A stretch of DNA of 43,661 nt, taken from positions 1-43,661 of the forward strand of contig CAKQWR010000002.1 of NCBI GenBank assembly GCA_934279105.1. Reading direction: 5' to 3'. The notes beneath the pieces were generated by a model that saw nothing but the letters and a program-made list of their open reading frames with translations, did no database searches and was not told where the DNA came from. This DNA is from an uncultured Oribacterium sp. (GTDB lineage Bacteria > Bacillota > Clostridia > Lachnospirales > Lachnospiraceae). The position numbers were made by a program, and so were the translations under genes. How positions within the stretch are numbered: the stretch's first letter is position 1; each line of letters begins with the position of its first letter. Shown here one piece after another: positions 14,071-22,731 of this stretch.

Positions 14071-15710
14071 TCAGAATTAATCAATTAAAGCTTCCGGTAA
14101 ATGCATCGGTGCGAATGCTGAAGCCGGCCTGCGCGAAGCTTCTCAATATAAAGCCGATGGAGATAGCAACGCTGGAGGTCGTGCGTCGTTCGATCGATGC
14201 ACGAAAAAAGCCGGAGATTTATTTCAGCTATACGGTCCTTATCGAGCTGTCGTCTGGAAAAAAGGCGGAAGAAAAGCTCGTAAAGAAACTTCGGAACCGT
14301 GATGTCAGTATGGGAGAGCGGAGCGTATATTCTGAGCCGAAGCTTCATGAAACCATCGGCGGTATTCCGCGACGGGAGTATTTCCGAGAAGAGATGCATC
14401 GTCCGATCGTAGTGGGCTTCGGTCCGGCAGGTATGTTCGCTGCGCTGATGCTTGCGCGTGCCGGCATGCATCCAATCGTATATGAGCGTGGTGCCTGCGT
14501 CGAAGAACGTGTACAGGACGTCGAAAATCTCTGGATGACCGGAAAACTTGATCCGAACTCGAATCCACAGTTCGGTGAGGGAGGAGCCGGCACTTTTTCG
14601 GATGGCAAGCTGAACACACTTACGAAGGATCCGGATGGACGAAATCGGTTTATTCTGAATCTATTTGTCGGTTATGGTGCGGATCCTTCGATTTTGATTG
14701 ATGCGAAGCCGCATGTCGGAACCGATCGTCTGATCGATGTCGTACGCGGTATCCGTCATGAAATCGAGGCACTCGGTGGTGAAATTCACTTCCATACGAA
14801 GTTCAGATATGATCCGGTACGTGATAAGAATCGGAAAATCATCCTCGCGATCGGTCATTCTGCGCGGGACAGCTACCAGGAACTCTACGATGCCGGCCTC
14901 CATATGCAGGCCAAGGATTTCGCGATGGGCTTCCGCGTGCAGCATCTGCAGTCCATGATCGATGAGGATCTATACGGCGCCATCGATGAAGAAAGCCGCC
15001 GGATCTTAGGACCGGGAGCCTATAAAATCACGCATACGAGTCAGAAAAACGGACGTGGCGTGTACAGCTTCTGCATGTGCCCGGGCGGTTATGTCGAGAA
15101 CAGCTCTTCAGAGCCGGGACATCTTTGCGTAAACGGTATGAGCTATCATGCCCGCGATGGAAAGAATGCCAATGCAGCCATCATCGTGTCGATCCGGAAG
15201 TCGGATTATCACGGAGAGGAGAACCCGCTCGGCGGGATCGCACTTCAGCGGGAGCTGGAGGCACGTGCATTTCGGCTTCTCGATGGCAAGGTACCTGTAC
15301 AGACCTATGGTGATTTCAAGGCGAATCGCGAGACGAGTGAGGCTACATGCGGCAGCATCACCCCGGAAATCAAGGGACTGTACGGCTATAGTCGCCTGAA
15401 TGGGATTTTTGAGTTCCCACCGGAGTCACCATATGCGTCACTTAATGAGTTCAACGAAACCTTCATCGAGGGTATGGAGAGCTTCGAGCATAAACTTCAT
15501 GGCTTCGCACAGGATGATGCAATTCTGTCCGGTATCGAAGCACGGACCTCGAGTCCGGTGCGTATCCCGCGCGATGAGACCTTCTGTTCAAACATCCCTG
15601 GTCTTTATCCATGCGGTGAAGGCGCCGGTTATGCAGGTGGTATCATGAGTGCGGCTATGGATGGCATGAAGGCCGCGGAAGCACTTGTCAAGTCCTATAA
15701 TTCATTATAA
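14067..15710 (+). CDS. COG2509-type FAD-dependent dehydrogenase
   Basis: 547-residue flavoprotein of uncertain reaction. An N-terminal domain of about 95 residues leads to the dinucleotide motif VVGFGPAGMFAALMLARAG, then the family string QFGEGGAGTFSDGKLNTLTKD, then LAIGHSARDSY and a C-terminal FAD motif GLYPCGEGAGYAGGIMSAAMDG. ATG 14067 is chosen because AAAGGAG at 14055-14061 lies 5 bases before it and it overlaps the previous stop (ATGA); the longer open frame upstream only reads through the other gene. The segment between IHFHTK and ILAIGHSARD looks about a dozen residues shorter than I expect for the family, which may remove a beta-hairpin. It is the last gene before the proline cluster. 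Confidence 0.9.
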   Translation: MIRINQLKLPVNASVRMLKPACAKLLNIKPMEIATLEVVRRSIDARKKPEIYFSYTVLIELSSGKKAEEKLVKKLRNRDVSMGERSVYSEPKLHETIGGIPRREYFREEMHRPIVVGFGPAGMFAALMLARAGMHPIVYERGACVEERVQDVENLWMTGKLDPNSNPQFGEGGAGTFSDGKLNTLTKDPDGRNRFILNLFVGYGADPSILIDAKPHVGTDRLIDVVRGIRHEIEALGGEIHFHTKFRYDPVRDKNRKIILAIGHSARDSYQELYDAGLHMQAKDFAMGFRVQHLQSMIDEDLYGAIDEESRRILGPGAYKITHTSQKNGRGVYSFCMCPGGYVENSSSEPGHLCVNGMSYHARDGKNANAAIIVSIRKSDYHGEENPLGGIALQRELEARAFRLLDGKVPVQTYGDFKANRETSEATCGSITPEIKGLYGYSRLNGIFEFPPESPYASLNEFNETFIEGMESFEHKLHGFAQDDAILSGIEARTSSPVRIPRDETFCSNIPGLYPCGEGAGYAGGIMSAAMDGMKAAEALVKSYNSL

Positions 15711-15737
15711 AATATTGCATTATTTGTTTAAATTTCA

Positions 15738-15830
15738 GTTCAGACAGTGTTTCTAAGGGGCATGATTTTGATCCTTCACGTCTCTTTACATGGCATATAC
15801 TGCCATCTCACCCGAGACATCTGACTGAAC
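15738..15830. repeat. Diverged relative of the 3463-3692 palindromic element
   Basis: In the 152-base gap before proB, bases 15749-15780 align with 3621-3650: GTTT, AAGGGG, ATTTTGAT and CTTCACG are shared, 26 of 32 columns with one 2-base gap. The copy is bracketed by an imperfect inverted repeat, 15738-15749 (GTTCAG..CAG..TG) against 15818-15830 (CATCTGACTGAAC), and holds a perfect inner hairpin ATGGCA-TATAC-TGCCAT near 15790-15806. Unlike the first copy it lacks the long left arm. Like the first, it lies directly upstream of a likely promoter. Confidence 0.55.
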
Positions 15831-15843
15831 CATTCTGTATAGT
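15814..15843 (+). promoter_or_regulatory. Possible proB promoter
   Basis: TATAGT at 15838-15843 with GAGACA at 15814-15819 (18-base spacer). Both boxes are imperfect. It sits at the right edge of the repeat and 20 bases before proB, whose ribosome site AGGGGGGA lies at 15853-15860. Confidence 0.35.
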
Positions 15844-15862
15844 ATCAGTTTCAGGGGGGATT

Positions 15863-16741
15863 ATGGAAAAGACGAATCAGGAGATGAGAGAAAGCCTGAA
15901 AGAGAAGAAACGAATCGTCATCAAGGTTGGTTCTGCCAGCATTACCCATAAAGAGACAGGGAGTCTCGACCTTCGGAAGATCGAAAAACTCGTTCGTGTT
16001 ATTTCGGATCTGAATGCGGAAGGAAAGGATGTGATTCTCGTGTCGTCCGGTGCGATTGCAACCGGTCGAAGCGTGATCGGCATGCATCGTCGTCCACGCA
16101 GTATGGCCGAGAAGCAGGCTTTCGCCGCCATCGGTCAGGCACGACTTATGATGACCTATCAGAAGATTTTTTCAGAATACAGTGTAATCGCATCACAGGT
16201 GCTGCTCACAAAAAATATCATGCTTGATCCGCGTTCTTGTGAGAATGCAACGAACACCTTCCTGGAGCTTCTGAATCTCGGTACCGTGCCAGTCGTCAAT
16301 GAAAATGATACGGTGTCTACGTCTGAAATCAATCAGGTCGAGTCTTTCGGAGATAATGATCAGCTCGCTGCCATCGTCGGCGCGGTGGTGCATGCAGATC
16401 TCGTCATCCTGCTGTCGGATATCGACGGTCTTTTCACAGATGATCCGAAGAAAAATCCGGATGCAGAGTTTATCCCATTTATTCCGGAAATCAATGCTGA
16501 CATCCTCGAGATGGGAAAATCGGAGAGTGGATCCAATGTCGGCACGGGTGGAATGAGTGCGAAGCTCGCAGCGGCCAGAATCGCGACAGACAGCGGTGCC
16601 GACATGGTGATCGCCCGTTTTACAAGTGCGGATGTGATTACGGAAATTCTCGATGGAAAGAATGTCGGAACTCTTTTTGCGGCACATCAGAATAAGGATT
16701 TTAATCTCGTAGAATATATCGAGAGTGAGGAGAATGCATAA
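15863..16741 (+). CDS. proB: Glutamate 5-kinase
   Basis: First step of proline synthesis: ATP-dependent phosphorylation of glutamate. 292 residues, a single amino-acid-kinase domain: RIVIKVGSASI at about 17-27, VSSGAIATG, VPVVNENDTVST, FGDNDQLAAIVG, LLSDIDGLFTDDP and VGTGGMSAKLAAARIA. The C-terminal PUA domain of the 367-residue E. coli enzyme is absent, as in many Firmicutes. Start ATG 15863 follows the G-rich ribosome site closely (about 3 bases); an ATG at 15884 has an even tighter site and would trim seven residues. TAA overlaps the ATG of the DUF896 gene by one base, and proA follows, forming the proline operon. Confidence 0.95.
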   Translation: MEKTNQEMRESLKEKKRIVIKVGSASITHKETGSLDLRKIEKLVRVISDLNAEGKDVILVSSGAIATGRSVIGMHRRPRSMAEKQAFAAIGQARLMMTYQKIFSEYSVIASQVLLTKNIMLDPRSCENATNTFLELLNLGTVPVVNENDTVSTSEINQVESFGDNDQLAAIVGAVVHADLVILLSDIDGLFTDDPKKNPDAEFIPFIPEINADILEMGKSESGSNVGTGGMSAKLAAARIATDSGADMVIARFTSADVITEILDGKNVGTLFAAHQNKDFNLVEYIESEENA

Positions 16742-17058
16742 TGGTAACAGAACAGGATATCAAGCGAATTAATGAACTTTATCATAAATCAAAGGAAGGC
16801 AGCGGTCTGACAGAAGAAGAAAAAGCAGAGCAGGCACTTCTCCGCCGTGCATACATCGATTCTGTAAAAGCAAACCTCGGTGTCTATCTGAAGGATATCA
16901 AAAATGCGACGAAGCAGACGGAGCAGGATGCAGAAGATGTCTTCGATCCAAAGGCGAAGGCACAGAAGGCGATGGCGGCAACGGATGCCGAGCTCGAGGC
17001 GGAGAAGGCGATGACCGAGACCGATCAGGAGCTGAAGGAAGAGAAGACGGAGCAGTAA
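16741..17058 (+). CDS. DUF896 (YnzC-like) small protein with acidic tail
   Basis: 105 residues. Residues 1-50 match the DUF896 helical-hairpin family: KRINELYHKSKEGSGLTEEEKAEQ followed by LRRAYIDSVKANLGVYLKDI. The function of this family is not known. Residues 60-105 form an extension rich in Glu, Lys, Ala and Thr with two similar blocks (AMAATDAELEAEK and AMTETDQELKEEK), so it looks internally duplicated. It starts within the last base of the proB stop (TAATG) and ends 38 bases before proA, so it is co-transcribed with the proline genes. Confidence 0.88.
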   Translation: MVTEQDIKRINELYHKSKEGSGLTEEEKAEQALLRRAYIDSVKANLGVYLKDIKNATKQTEQDAEDVFDPKAKAQKAMAATDAELEAEKAMTETDQELKEEKTEQ

Positions 17059-17096
17059 GGGGCACTGAAGGAAGCGAACACGAGGAGAAGGAGAAA

Positions 17097-18386
17097 ATGA
17101 TGATCGATCTCGAGAGAATCGGAGCCGATGCACGTGCAGCTGCACAGCAGCTTGCGGTGCTGGATCCGGCGAAGAAAAATCAGGTTCTGCTGGCTGCGGC
17201 AGATGCGCTGGACGAGAAGGAAAACCAGGCAGCGATCCTCGCCGGTAATGAAGAGGACCTTAACGTTGCAGATCAGAATCATATGGCAGCCGGTCTTCGT
17301 GATCGTCTGCGCCTTACGGAGGATCGTCTTCATGCGATGGCCGATGCAATTCGTGACATCGTAGCGCTTGAAGATCCTGTCGGTGAGATCCTGTCCGAGA
17401 CGACACGTCCGAACGGACTGCGTCTTCAGAAGGTGGCGGTTCCCATCGGGGTGATCGGCATCATCTATGAGGCTCGTCCAAATGTGACGAGTGATGCCTG
17501 GTCTCTCTGCTTTAAGACGGCGAATGCGGTCATCTTGAAGGGTGGGTCAGATGCGATTCACTCGAACCTCGCCATTACGAAGGTCCTCCGAAATGCGATT
17601 GAAGCCGCCGGCATTGACCCGAATGTACTGCAGCTTATCGAAGCAACAGATCATGAAACGACGAACCGATTCATGCAGATGAACGAATACGTGGATGTGC
17701 TGATTCCACGTGGTTCTCATCGCCTGATTCAGGCAGTCGTAAAGAATGCATCTGTTCCGGTCATCGAGACGGGTGCCGGAAACTGCCACATCTTTCTCGA
17801 TGCGAGTGCAGATCCTGAGAAAGCGGTGCCGATCGTGTTCAATGCAAAAACGCAACGCATCGGTGTATGCAATGCCTGTGAGTCACTGGTCGTGGATGAG
17901 CATGTGCTATCGACGGTGCTTGTACCTGTGATTCGAAAACTGCAGGAAAGGGATGTCGAGACTTACTGTGATGTGATGAGTTTTGCGGCACTGAAAAATG
18001 CGGCGGAGGCGGGAAGTGGTATCCGTATGGAGCTCGTACATCCGGCAACAGATGAAGATTTCACGAAGGAATATCTCGATTATAAGATTTCAGTGAAGAC
18101 GGTTTCCTCTGTGCAGGCGGCAATCGCACATATTAACCGCTGCAGTACAGGCCATAGTGAGTCGATCATTACCGAGGATGCAACGCACGCGGAGCAGTTT
18201 ATGAACGGCATCGACAGTGCCTGCGTCTACTGGAATGCATCGACGCGCTTCACCGATGGCGGCTGTTTCGGTTTCGGCGCAGAAATCGGTATTTCGACCG
18301 GTAAGCTTCATGCACGTGGCCCGATGGGGCTTCGAGAGCTTACCACATATAAATATAAGATCTACGGAGACGGACAGATCCGTTGA
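17097..18386 (+). CDS. proA: Glutamate-5-semialdehyde dehydrogenase (gamma-glutamyl phosphate reductase)
   Basis: Second step of proline synthesis: NADPH-dependent reduction of gamma-glutamyl phosphate. 429 residues, aldehyde-dehydrogenase fold. Visible are PIGVIGIIYEARPNVT, VILKGGSDAIHSN, LIPRGSHRLI and ETGAGNCHIF; the catalytic Cys is Cys258 in RIGVCNACES; the C-terminal FGFGAEIGISTGKLHARGPMG block is typical. AAGGAG at 17088-17093 serves ATG 17097 or, with better spacing, ATG 17100. An upstream proC is not in the window. Confidence 0.97.
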   Translation: MMIDLERIGADARAAAQQLAVLDPAKKNQVLLAAADALDEKENQAAILAGNEEDLNVADQNHMAAGLRDRLRLTEDRLHAMADAIRDIVALEDPVGEILSETTRPNGLRLQKVAVPIGVIGIIYEARPNVTSDAWSLCFKTANAVILKGGSDAIHSNLAITKVLRNAIEAAGIDPNVLQLIEATDHETTNRFMQMNEYVDVLIPRGSHRLIQAVVKNASVPVIETGAGNCHIFLDASADPEKAVPIVFNAKTQRIGVCNACESLVVDEHVLSTVLVPVIRKLQERDVETYCDVMSFAALKNAAEAGSGIRMELVHPATDEDFTKEYLDYKISVKTVSSVQAAIAHINRCSTGHSESIITEDATHAEQFMNGIDSACVYWNASTRFTDGGCFGFGAEIGISTGKLHARGPMGLRELTTYKYKIYGDGQIR

Positions 18387-18391
18387 GCTTC

Positions 18392-18419
18392 ACGGAGCCC
18401 TGCGTTATGCGGGCTCCGT
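18392..18419 (+). terminator. Hairpin after proA
   Basis: ACGGAGCCC (18392-18400) pairs with GGGCTCCGT (18411-18419) around TGCGTTATGC. The T-tract is very short (TTTGG), so it is a weak terminator or a 3'-end stabiliser. Confidence 0.6.
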
Positions 18420-18461
18420 TTGGACTGTTACGACGATATATACAGAAAGTTGATTTGATTT

Positions 18462-19901
18462 ATGGATTACATTATTGATTACAGGGAAATCGTAGAGCAG
18501 GCACCGGTAGAGGAGCCGGCGCGTCAGTATTATTTTATGGACCGTGTCCGTGAGCTTGTTGAGATGAAAAAGCAGGAAGGCTATGCGGCCCACTGTATGG
18601 TCGAAGTTATGGGATGCCAGATGTCTGCAAAGGATGGCGAGAAGCTGCTCGGTATCCTGGAGCGCTGCGGTTATACCGTAACCGAGGATGATCGGGATGC
18701 GGATGTGGTTCTTTTTACGACTTGTACGGTACGTGAGAATGCGAATATGAAGCTCTATGGTCGTGTTGGTCGTCTGAAGCATCAGTATGAGCGCCGGGAA
18801 GGTATGATTATCGGGATCACTGGCTGCATGATGCAGGAGAAAGACGAGGTTGAGGGCATCCGTAAACGTTATCCGTATGTACACCTCGTGTTCGGTACGC
18901 ACAATGTCTATAAACTCGCAGAGCTGCTGTACCAGACCCTCGTGACTGGCAAACGTACCTTCGAGGTACTGGAGGATACGAGCCTTATCGTCGAAGAGCT
19001 GCCGAGTGATCGTCGCTATCGCTTCAAGGGTGCAGTGAACATCAGCTATGGCTGTAACAATTTCTGCACTTATTGCATCGTTCCGTACGTACGCGGACGT
19101 GAGAAGTCGAGAAATGCAACAGCGATTCTTCATGAGTGTGAACAGCTGATTGCGGATGGCTGTCTCGAAATCACACTGCTCGGTCAGAATGTTAATTCCT
19201 ATGGCAATGACATTCCTGGCAGCACAAGCTTTCCGGAACTGCTCTCTGCCGTGGCAGAGCTCCCGGGGCTAAAGCGTGTGCGCTATATGACTTCGAACCC
19301 GAAGGATCTGTCGGATGAGCTCATCGAGGTGATGAAGACGCACCCGAACATCGAGCGTCACATCCATCTCCCTCTGCAGTCCGGTTCCACCGGTATTCTG
19401 AAGCGTATGAATCGTCACTATACGAAGGAGAGCTACCTCGCACTTGTCGAAAAGATCCGTCGCGAACTTCCGGATGTGGCCCTGACGACGGACATCATCG
19501 TAGGATTCCCTGGTGAAACGGAAGAGGATTTCATGGACACGGTGGATGTCGTTCAGAAGGCACACTTCGATGCGGCTTATACATTTATTTACAGTAAGCG
19601 TACCGGAACACCAGCCGCTGGCTTTGAGCAGGTTCCGGAGGAGGCGGTAAAGGATCGTTTCGACCGACTCTTAAAAATCGTGCAGGAGAGTTCGGCTGAG
19701 AATGAAACACGCGATCTCGGAAAGACCATGGAGGTTCTCGTCGAGGATGAAAACAAAAATCAGGAAGGTTACCTTACTGGACGTCTTTCGAATAGCGTAC
19801 TTGTGCACTTCCCAGGGCCGAAGGAGATGATCGGTACCATGCAGATGGTGAAGCTCACCGAGTCGAAGGGGTTCTACTATTTCGGAAAACTCGCAAACTA
19901 A
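18462..19901 (+). CDS. miaB: tRNA-2-methylthio-N6-dimethylallyladenosine synthase
   Basis: Radical-SAM methylthiotransferase that turns i6A37 of tRNA into ms2i6A37, the step after MiaA (encoded at 24916). 479 residues. The N-terminal auxiliary 4Fe-4S cluster ligands are Cys52 (MGCQMS), Cys88 (TTCTVREN) and Cys122 (GCMMQE); the radical-SAM cluster is Cys198, Cys202 and Cys205 (CNNFCTYC). The C-terminal 65 residues form the TRAM domain, ending MVKLTESKGFYYFGKL. The first 35 residues are an extension common in Firmicutes. No clear Shine-Dalgarno site precedes ATG 18462. Confidence 0.97.
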   Translation: MDYIIDYREIVEQAPVEEPARQYYFMDRVRELVEMKKQEGYAAHCMVEVMGCQMSAKDGEKLLGILERCGYTVTEDDRDADVVLFTTCTVRENANMKLYGRVGRLKHQYERREGMIIGITGCMMQEKDEVEGIRKRYPYVHLVFGTHNVYKLAELLYQTLVTGKRTFEVLEDTSLIVEELPSDRRYRFKGAVNISYGCNNFCTYCIVPYVRGREKSRNATAILHECEQLIADGCLEITLLGQNVNSYGNDIPGSTSFPELLSAVAELPGLKRVRYMTSNPKDLSDELIEVMKTHPNIERHIHLPLQSGSTGILKRMNRHYTKESYLALVEKIRRELPDVALTTDIIVGFPGETEEDFMDTVDVVQKAHFDAAYTFIYSKRTGTPAAGFEQVPEEAVKDRFDRLLKIVQESSAENETRDLGKTMEVLVEDENKNQEGYLTGRLSNSVLVHFPGPKEMIGTMQMVKLTESKGFYYFGKLAN

Positions 19902-19916
19902 AGGAGTGAATGTCAG

Positions 19917-22598
19917 ATGGCTGAGAAAAAATTGTCGCCGATGATGGCGGAGTATCTCGAAACCAAAAAGCAGTATCCGGACTGTATTCTCTTTTATCGC
20001 ATCGGCGATTTCTATGAGATGTTTTATGACGATGCGAAGACGGCATCGTCGGTACTTGATCTGGTGCTGACTGGTAAGGACTGCGGACAGGCGGAGAGAG
20101 CACCGATGTGCGGTATTCCTTTTCATGCGGCAGACAGTTATGTGACGCGTCTGGTGGGTGCAGGCTACAAAGTGGCGATTGCAGAACAGCTCGAGGACCC
20201 GAAGCTCGCGAAGGGCCTCGTGAAGCGCGGCGTTATCCGTGTGGTTACGCCGGGAACGCTGACGGCCGATCAGGGACTCGATGAGACGAAAAACAACTTC
20301 CTTATGAGCATTTTCTATGATGCCTCCGGCTTCGGCGTCAGCAGCGTTGATGTGTCGACCGGTGAATTTCTGACGACGACCTGTAGTACGGTGAAGGAAG
20401 TGCTCGATGAGCTGAGTCGTTTTCAACCGGCAGAAATCGTCTGCAATCAGGCGTTTATGATTTCGGGTGCCGATACGGATTTTATAAAGGATCGTTTCAA
20501 CCTCATCATTACGGAACTGGAAGATGCTGTCTATAAGGATGAAGCAGCGACAGCGCTTCTCGAAGAGCATTTTCACGCGAGTATTCAGGGAATAGGTCTG
20601 GCGGATCGTGACCTCGCACGTCTGAGTGCGGCGGCAGCACTGCACTATGTGTATGAAACACAGAAGAATACGGTATCGCATATTTCAAATATTCGCTACT
20701 ATGCAAGCAATCAGTTCATGATTATCGATACGGCGACCCAGCGGAATCTCGAACTGATCGAGACGATGAGGGAAAAGAAAAAGCGAGGTACGCTTCTCTG
20801 GGTACTGGATAAAACCAGGACCGCGATGGGCGCGCGTATGCTGCGTCGCTTTATCGAGCAGCCACTCATCGACCGGCAGCAGATTCTCGCACGTCAGGAT
20901 GCCATCGAAGAGCTTTGCGGACACTACATCGACCGTGAGGAGATGTCAGAATATCTGAATACGGTTTATGATTTCGAACGTCTTCTGGGAAAAATCTGCT
21001 ATAAAACGGCAAATCCGAGAGATCTTATCGCGTTTAAACAGTCGCTTCGTATGCTTCCGGACATCCGTCAGGAGCTTCGGCAGTTTCAGGCACCGCTCAT
21101 TACGGAGATTCACGATGGGATCGATGAGATGCAGGAGCTGTATCAGATGATCGATCAGGCCATCGTGGAGGATCCACCGGTGTCGAGCCGGGATGGTGGT
21201 ATCATCAAGGAAGGTTATCATAAGGAGGCTGACCGTTACATGCAATCGAAGCTGAACGGCAAGCAGTGGCTTGCCGATCTCGAGCAGAGAGAGCGTGAAC
21301 GGACAGGTATCAAGACGCTGAAGGTAAAGTTTAACCGTATTTTCGGTTACTGTATTGAAGTTACAAACAGCTTTAAGGATCTGGTACCGGCAGACTATAT
21401 CCGGAAGCAGACCCTCACAGGTGCGGAGCGTTATACGACGGATGAACTGGAGAAGCTTCAGAATGAGATTCTCGGCGCCGAGGAAAAACTGCACCAGCTT
21501 GAGTACGAGCTTTTCTGCGATGTGCGGGATACTATCGCAGAGAATGTTCAGCGTGTGCAGAAAACCTCTCATTATGTGGCTTTACTCGACTGCTTGATTT
21601 CGCTTTCGAAGGTGGCAACAAGTAACAACTATTGTCGCCCGGAAATCAACGAAGAGGGACGCATCGATATCAAGGATGGCCGTCACCCGGTCATCGAAAA
21701 ACTCATTCAGGATGGGATGTTTGTGACGAATGATACCTACCTCGACGATGTGAATGAACGTATCGCCATCATTACCGGACCGAACATGGCAGGTAAATCT
21801 ACGTTTATGCGCCAGGTAGCACTGATCGTGCTGATGGCAAGTATCGGTTCCTTCGTACCGGCCACACGTGCAGATATCTCGATTTGTGATCGCATCTTCA
21901 CTCGTGTTGGCGCAAGCGATGATCTTGCATCAGGACAGTCAACGTTCATGGTAGAGATGAATGAGGTAGCGAATATTCTCCGCAATGCAACGAAGAAATC
22001 ACTCCTCATCCTCGATGAAATCGGACGTGGTACATCGACTTTCGATGGTCTGAGCATCGCCTGGGCTGTGGTAGAATATATCTCGAAGGTTGTAAAGGCG
22101 AAAACGCTTTTTGCAACACATTACCATGAGCTTACCGAGCTCGAAGGAAAACTTGATGGTGTCAATAATTACTGCATCGCGGTCACAAACCATGATCAGG
22201 ACATCATTTTCCTCCGGAAAATCATCCCGGGTGGTGCGGATCAGTCCTATGGTATCGATGTCGCAAGCCTTGCCGGTGTACCGAAGCCGGTGATCGATCG
22301 AGCAAAGGAAATATCAGCGGAACTGAGCGATGCGGATATCCTTGCAAAGGCACGGAAACTCGATGCAGATCCGGGATTCCTTCAGGAAAGCTTTCATCTC
22401 GAGGATGGTGAACAGTCAACGGATAGCGATGGGATGGCAGCGGACGAATCTGTGGCTGTTTCTGTAAAGGAGCAGGCGATTCCGTCTGCACTTCAGGATG
22501 CGATCGACTATCTACGCGGAATCGATATAAACCATATGACCCCGCTGGATGCCATGAATACACTATATGAATTAAAGGACCGTTTTCACGTATCGTAA
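19917..22598 (+). CDS. mutS: DNA mismatch repair protein MutS
   Basis: Recognises mispairs and recruits MutL. 893 residues. The mismatch-binding Phe-x-Glu is in IGDFYEMFYDD near the N-terminus; Walker A is GPNMAGKS at residues 621-628; Walker B is DEIGRGTS, starting at residue 700; the signature region is DDLASGQSTFMVEM and the switch is FATHYHEL. An acidic linker at about 805-845 precedes the C-terminal helical tail. GGAGTGA precedes ATG 19917 by a few bases. It follows miaB by 15 bases, so the two are co-transcribed. Confidence 0.98.
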   Translation: MAEKKLSPMMAEYLETKKQYPDCILFYRIGDFYEMFYDDAKTASSVLDLVLTGKDCGQAERAPMCGIPFHAADSYVTRLVGAGYKVAIAEQLEDPKLAKGLVKRGVIRVVTPGTLTADQGLDETKNNFLMSIFYDASGFGVSSVDVSTGEFLTTTCSTVKEVLDELSRFQPAEIVCNQAFMISGADTDFIKDRFNLIITELEDAVYKDEAATALLEEHFHASIQGIGLADRDLARLSAAAALHYVYETQKNTVSHISNIRYYASNQFMIIDTATQRNLELIETMREKKKRGTLLWVLDKTRTAMGARMLRRFIEQPLIDRQQILARQDAIEELCGHYIDREEMSEYLNTVYDFERLLGKICYKTANPRDLIAFKQSLRMLPDIRQELRQFQAPLITEIHDGIDEMQELYQMIDQAIVEDPPVSSRDGGIIKEGYHKEADRYMQSKLNGKQWLADLEQRERERTGIKTLKVKFNRIFGYCIEVTNSFKDLVPADYIRKQTLTGAERYTTDELEKLQNEILGAEEKLHQLEYELFCDVRDTIAENVQRVQKTSHYVALLDCLISLSKVATSNNYCRPEINEEGRIDIKDGRHPVIEKLIQDGMFVTNDTYLDDVNERIAIITGPNMAGKSTFMRQVALIVLMASIGSFVPATRADISICDRIFTRVGASDDLASGQSTFMVEMNEVANILRNATKKSLLILDEIGRGTSTFDGLSIAWAVVEYISKVVKAKTLFATHYHELTELEGKLDGVNNYCIAVTNHDQDIIFLRKIIPGGADQSYGIDVASLAGVPKPVIDRAKEISAELSDADILAKARKLDADPGFLQESFHLEDGEQSTDSDGMAADESVAVSVKEQAIPSALQDAIDYLRGIDINHMTPLDAMNTLYELKDRFHVS

Positions 22599-22618
22599 GA
22601 CTCGAGAAGCGGATAAGC

Positions 22619-22677
22619 GGCCGACGCCTCGATGGGTGGCGGCCTATCGATATTTGTAAGGGAATCAGACACCCTTA
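22619..22677 (+). other. Two hairpins in the mutS-mutL gap
   Basis: The 133-base gap holds an imperfect G+C stem between 22619 and 22644 (GGCCG...CGGCC, with inner mismatches) followed by TATCGATATTTG, and a second, TAAGGG (22657-22662) with CCCTTA (22672-22677). Either could slow transcription between mutS and mutL, but neither has a proper T-tract. Confidence 0.4.
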
Positions 22678-22731
22678 TGTACGGATGAAAAAATGCGTAG
22701 TGGGCGTCGTAGCCCCAGAAGGACAGAAAAG

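Noticed and set aside
19671..20681. A 336-codon minus-strand open frame across miaB and mutS
   Set aside because: It spans two firm plus-strand genes and their gap, has no protein-like motif and is explained by codon bias.
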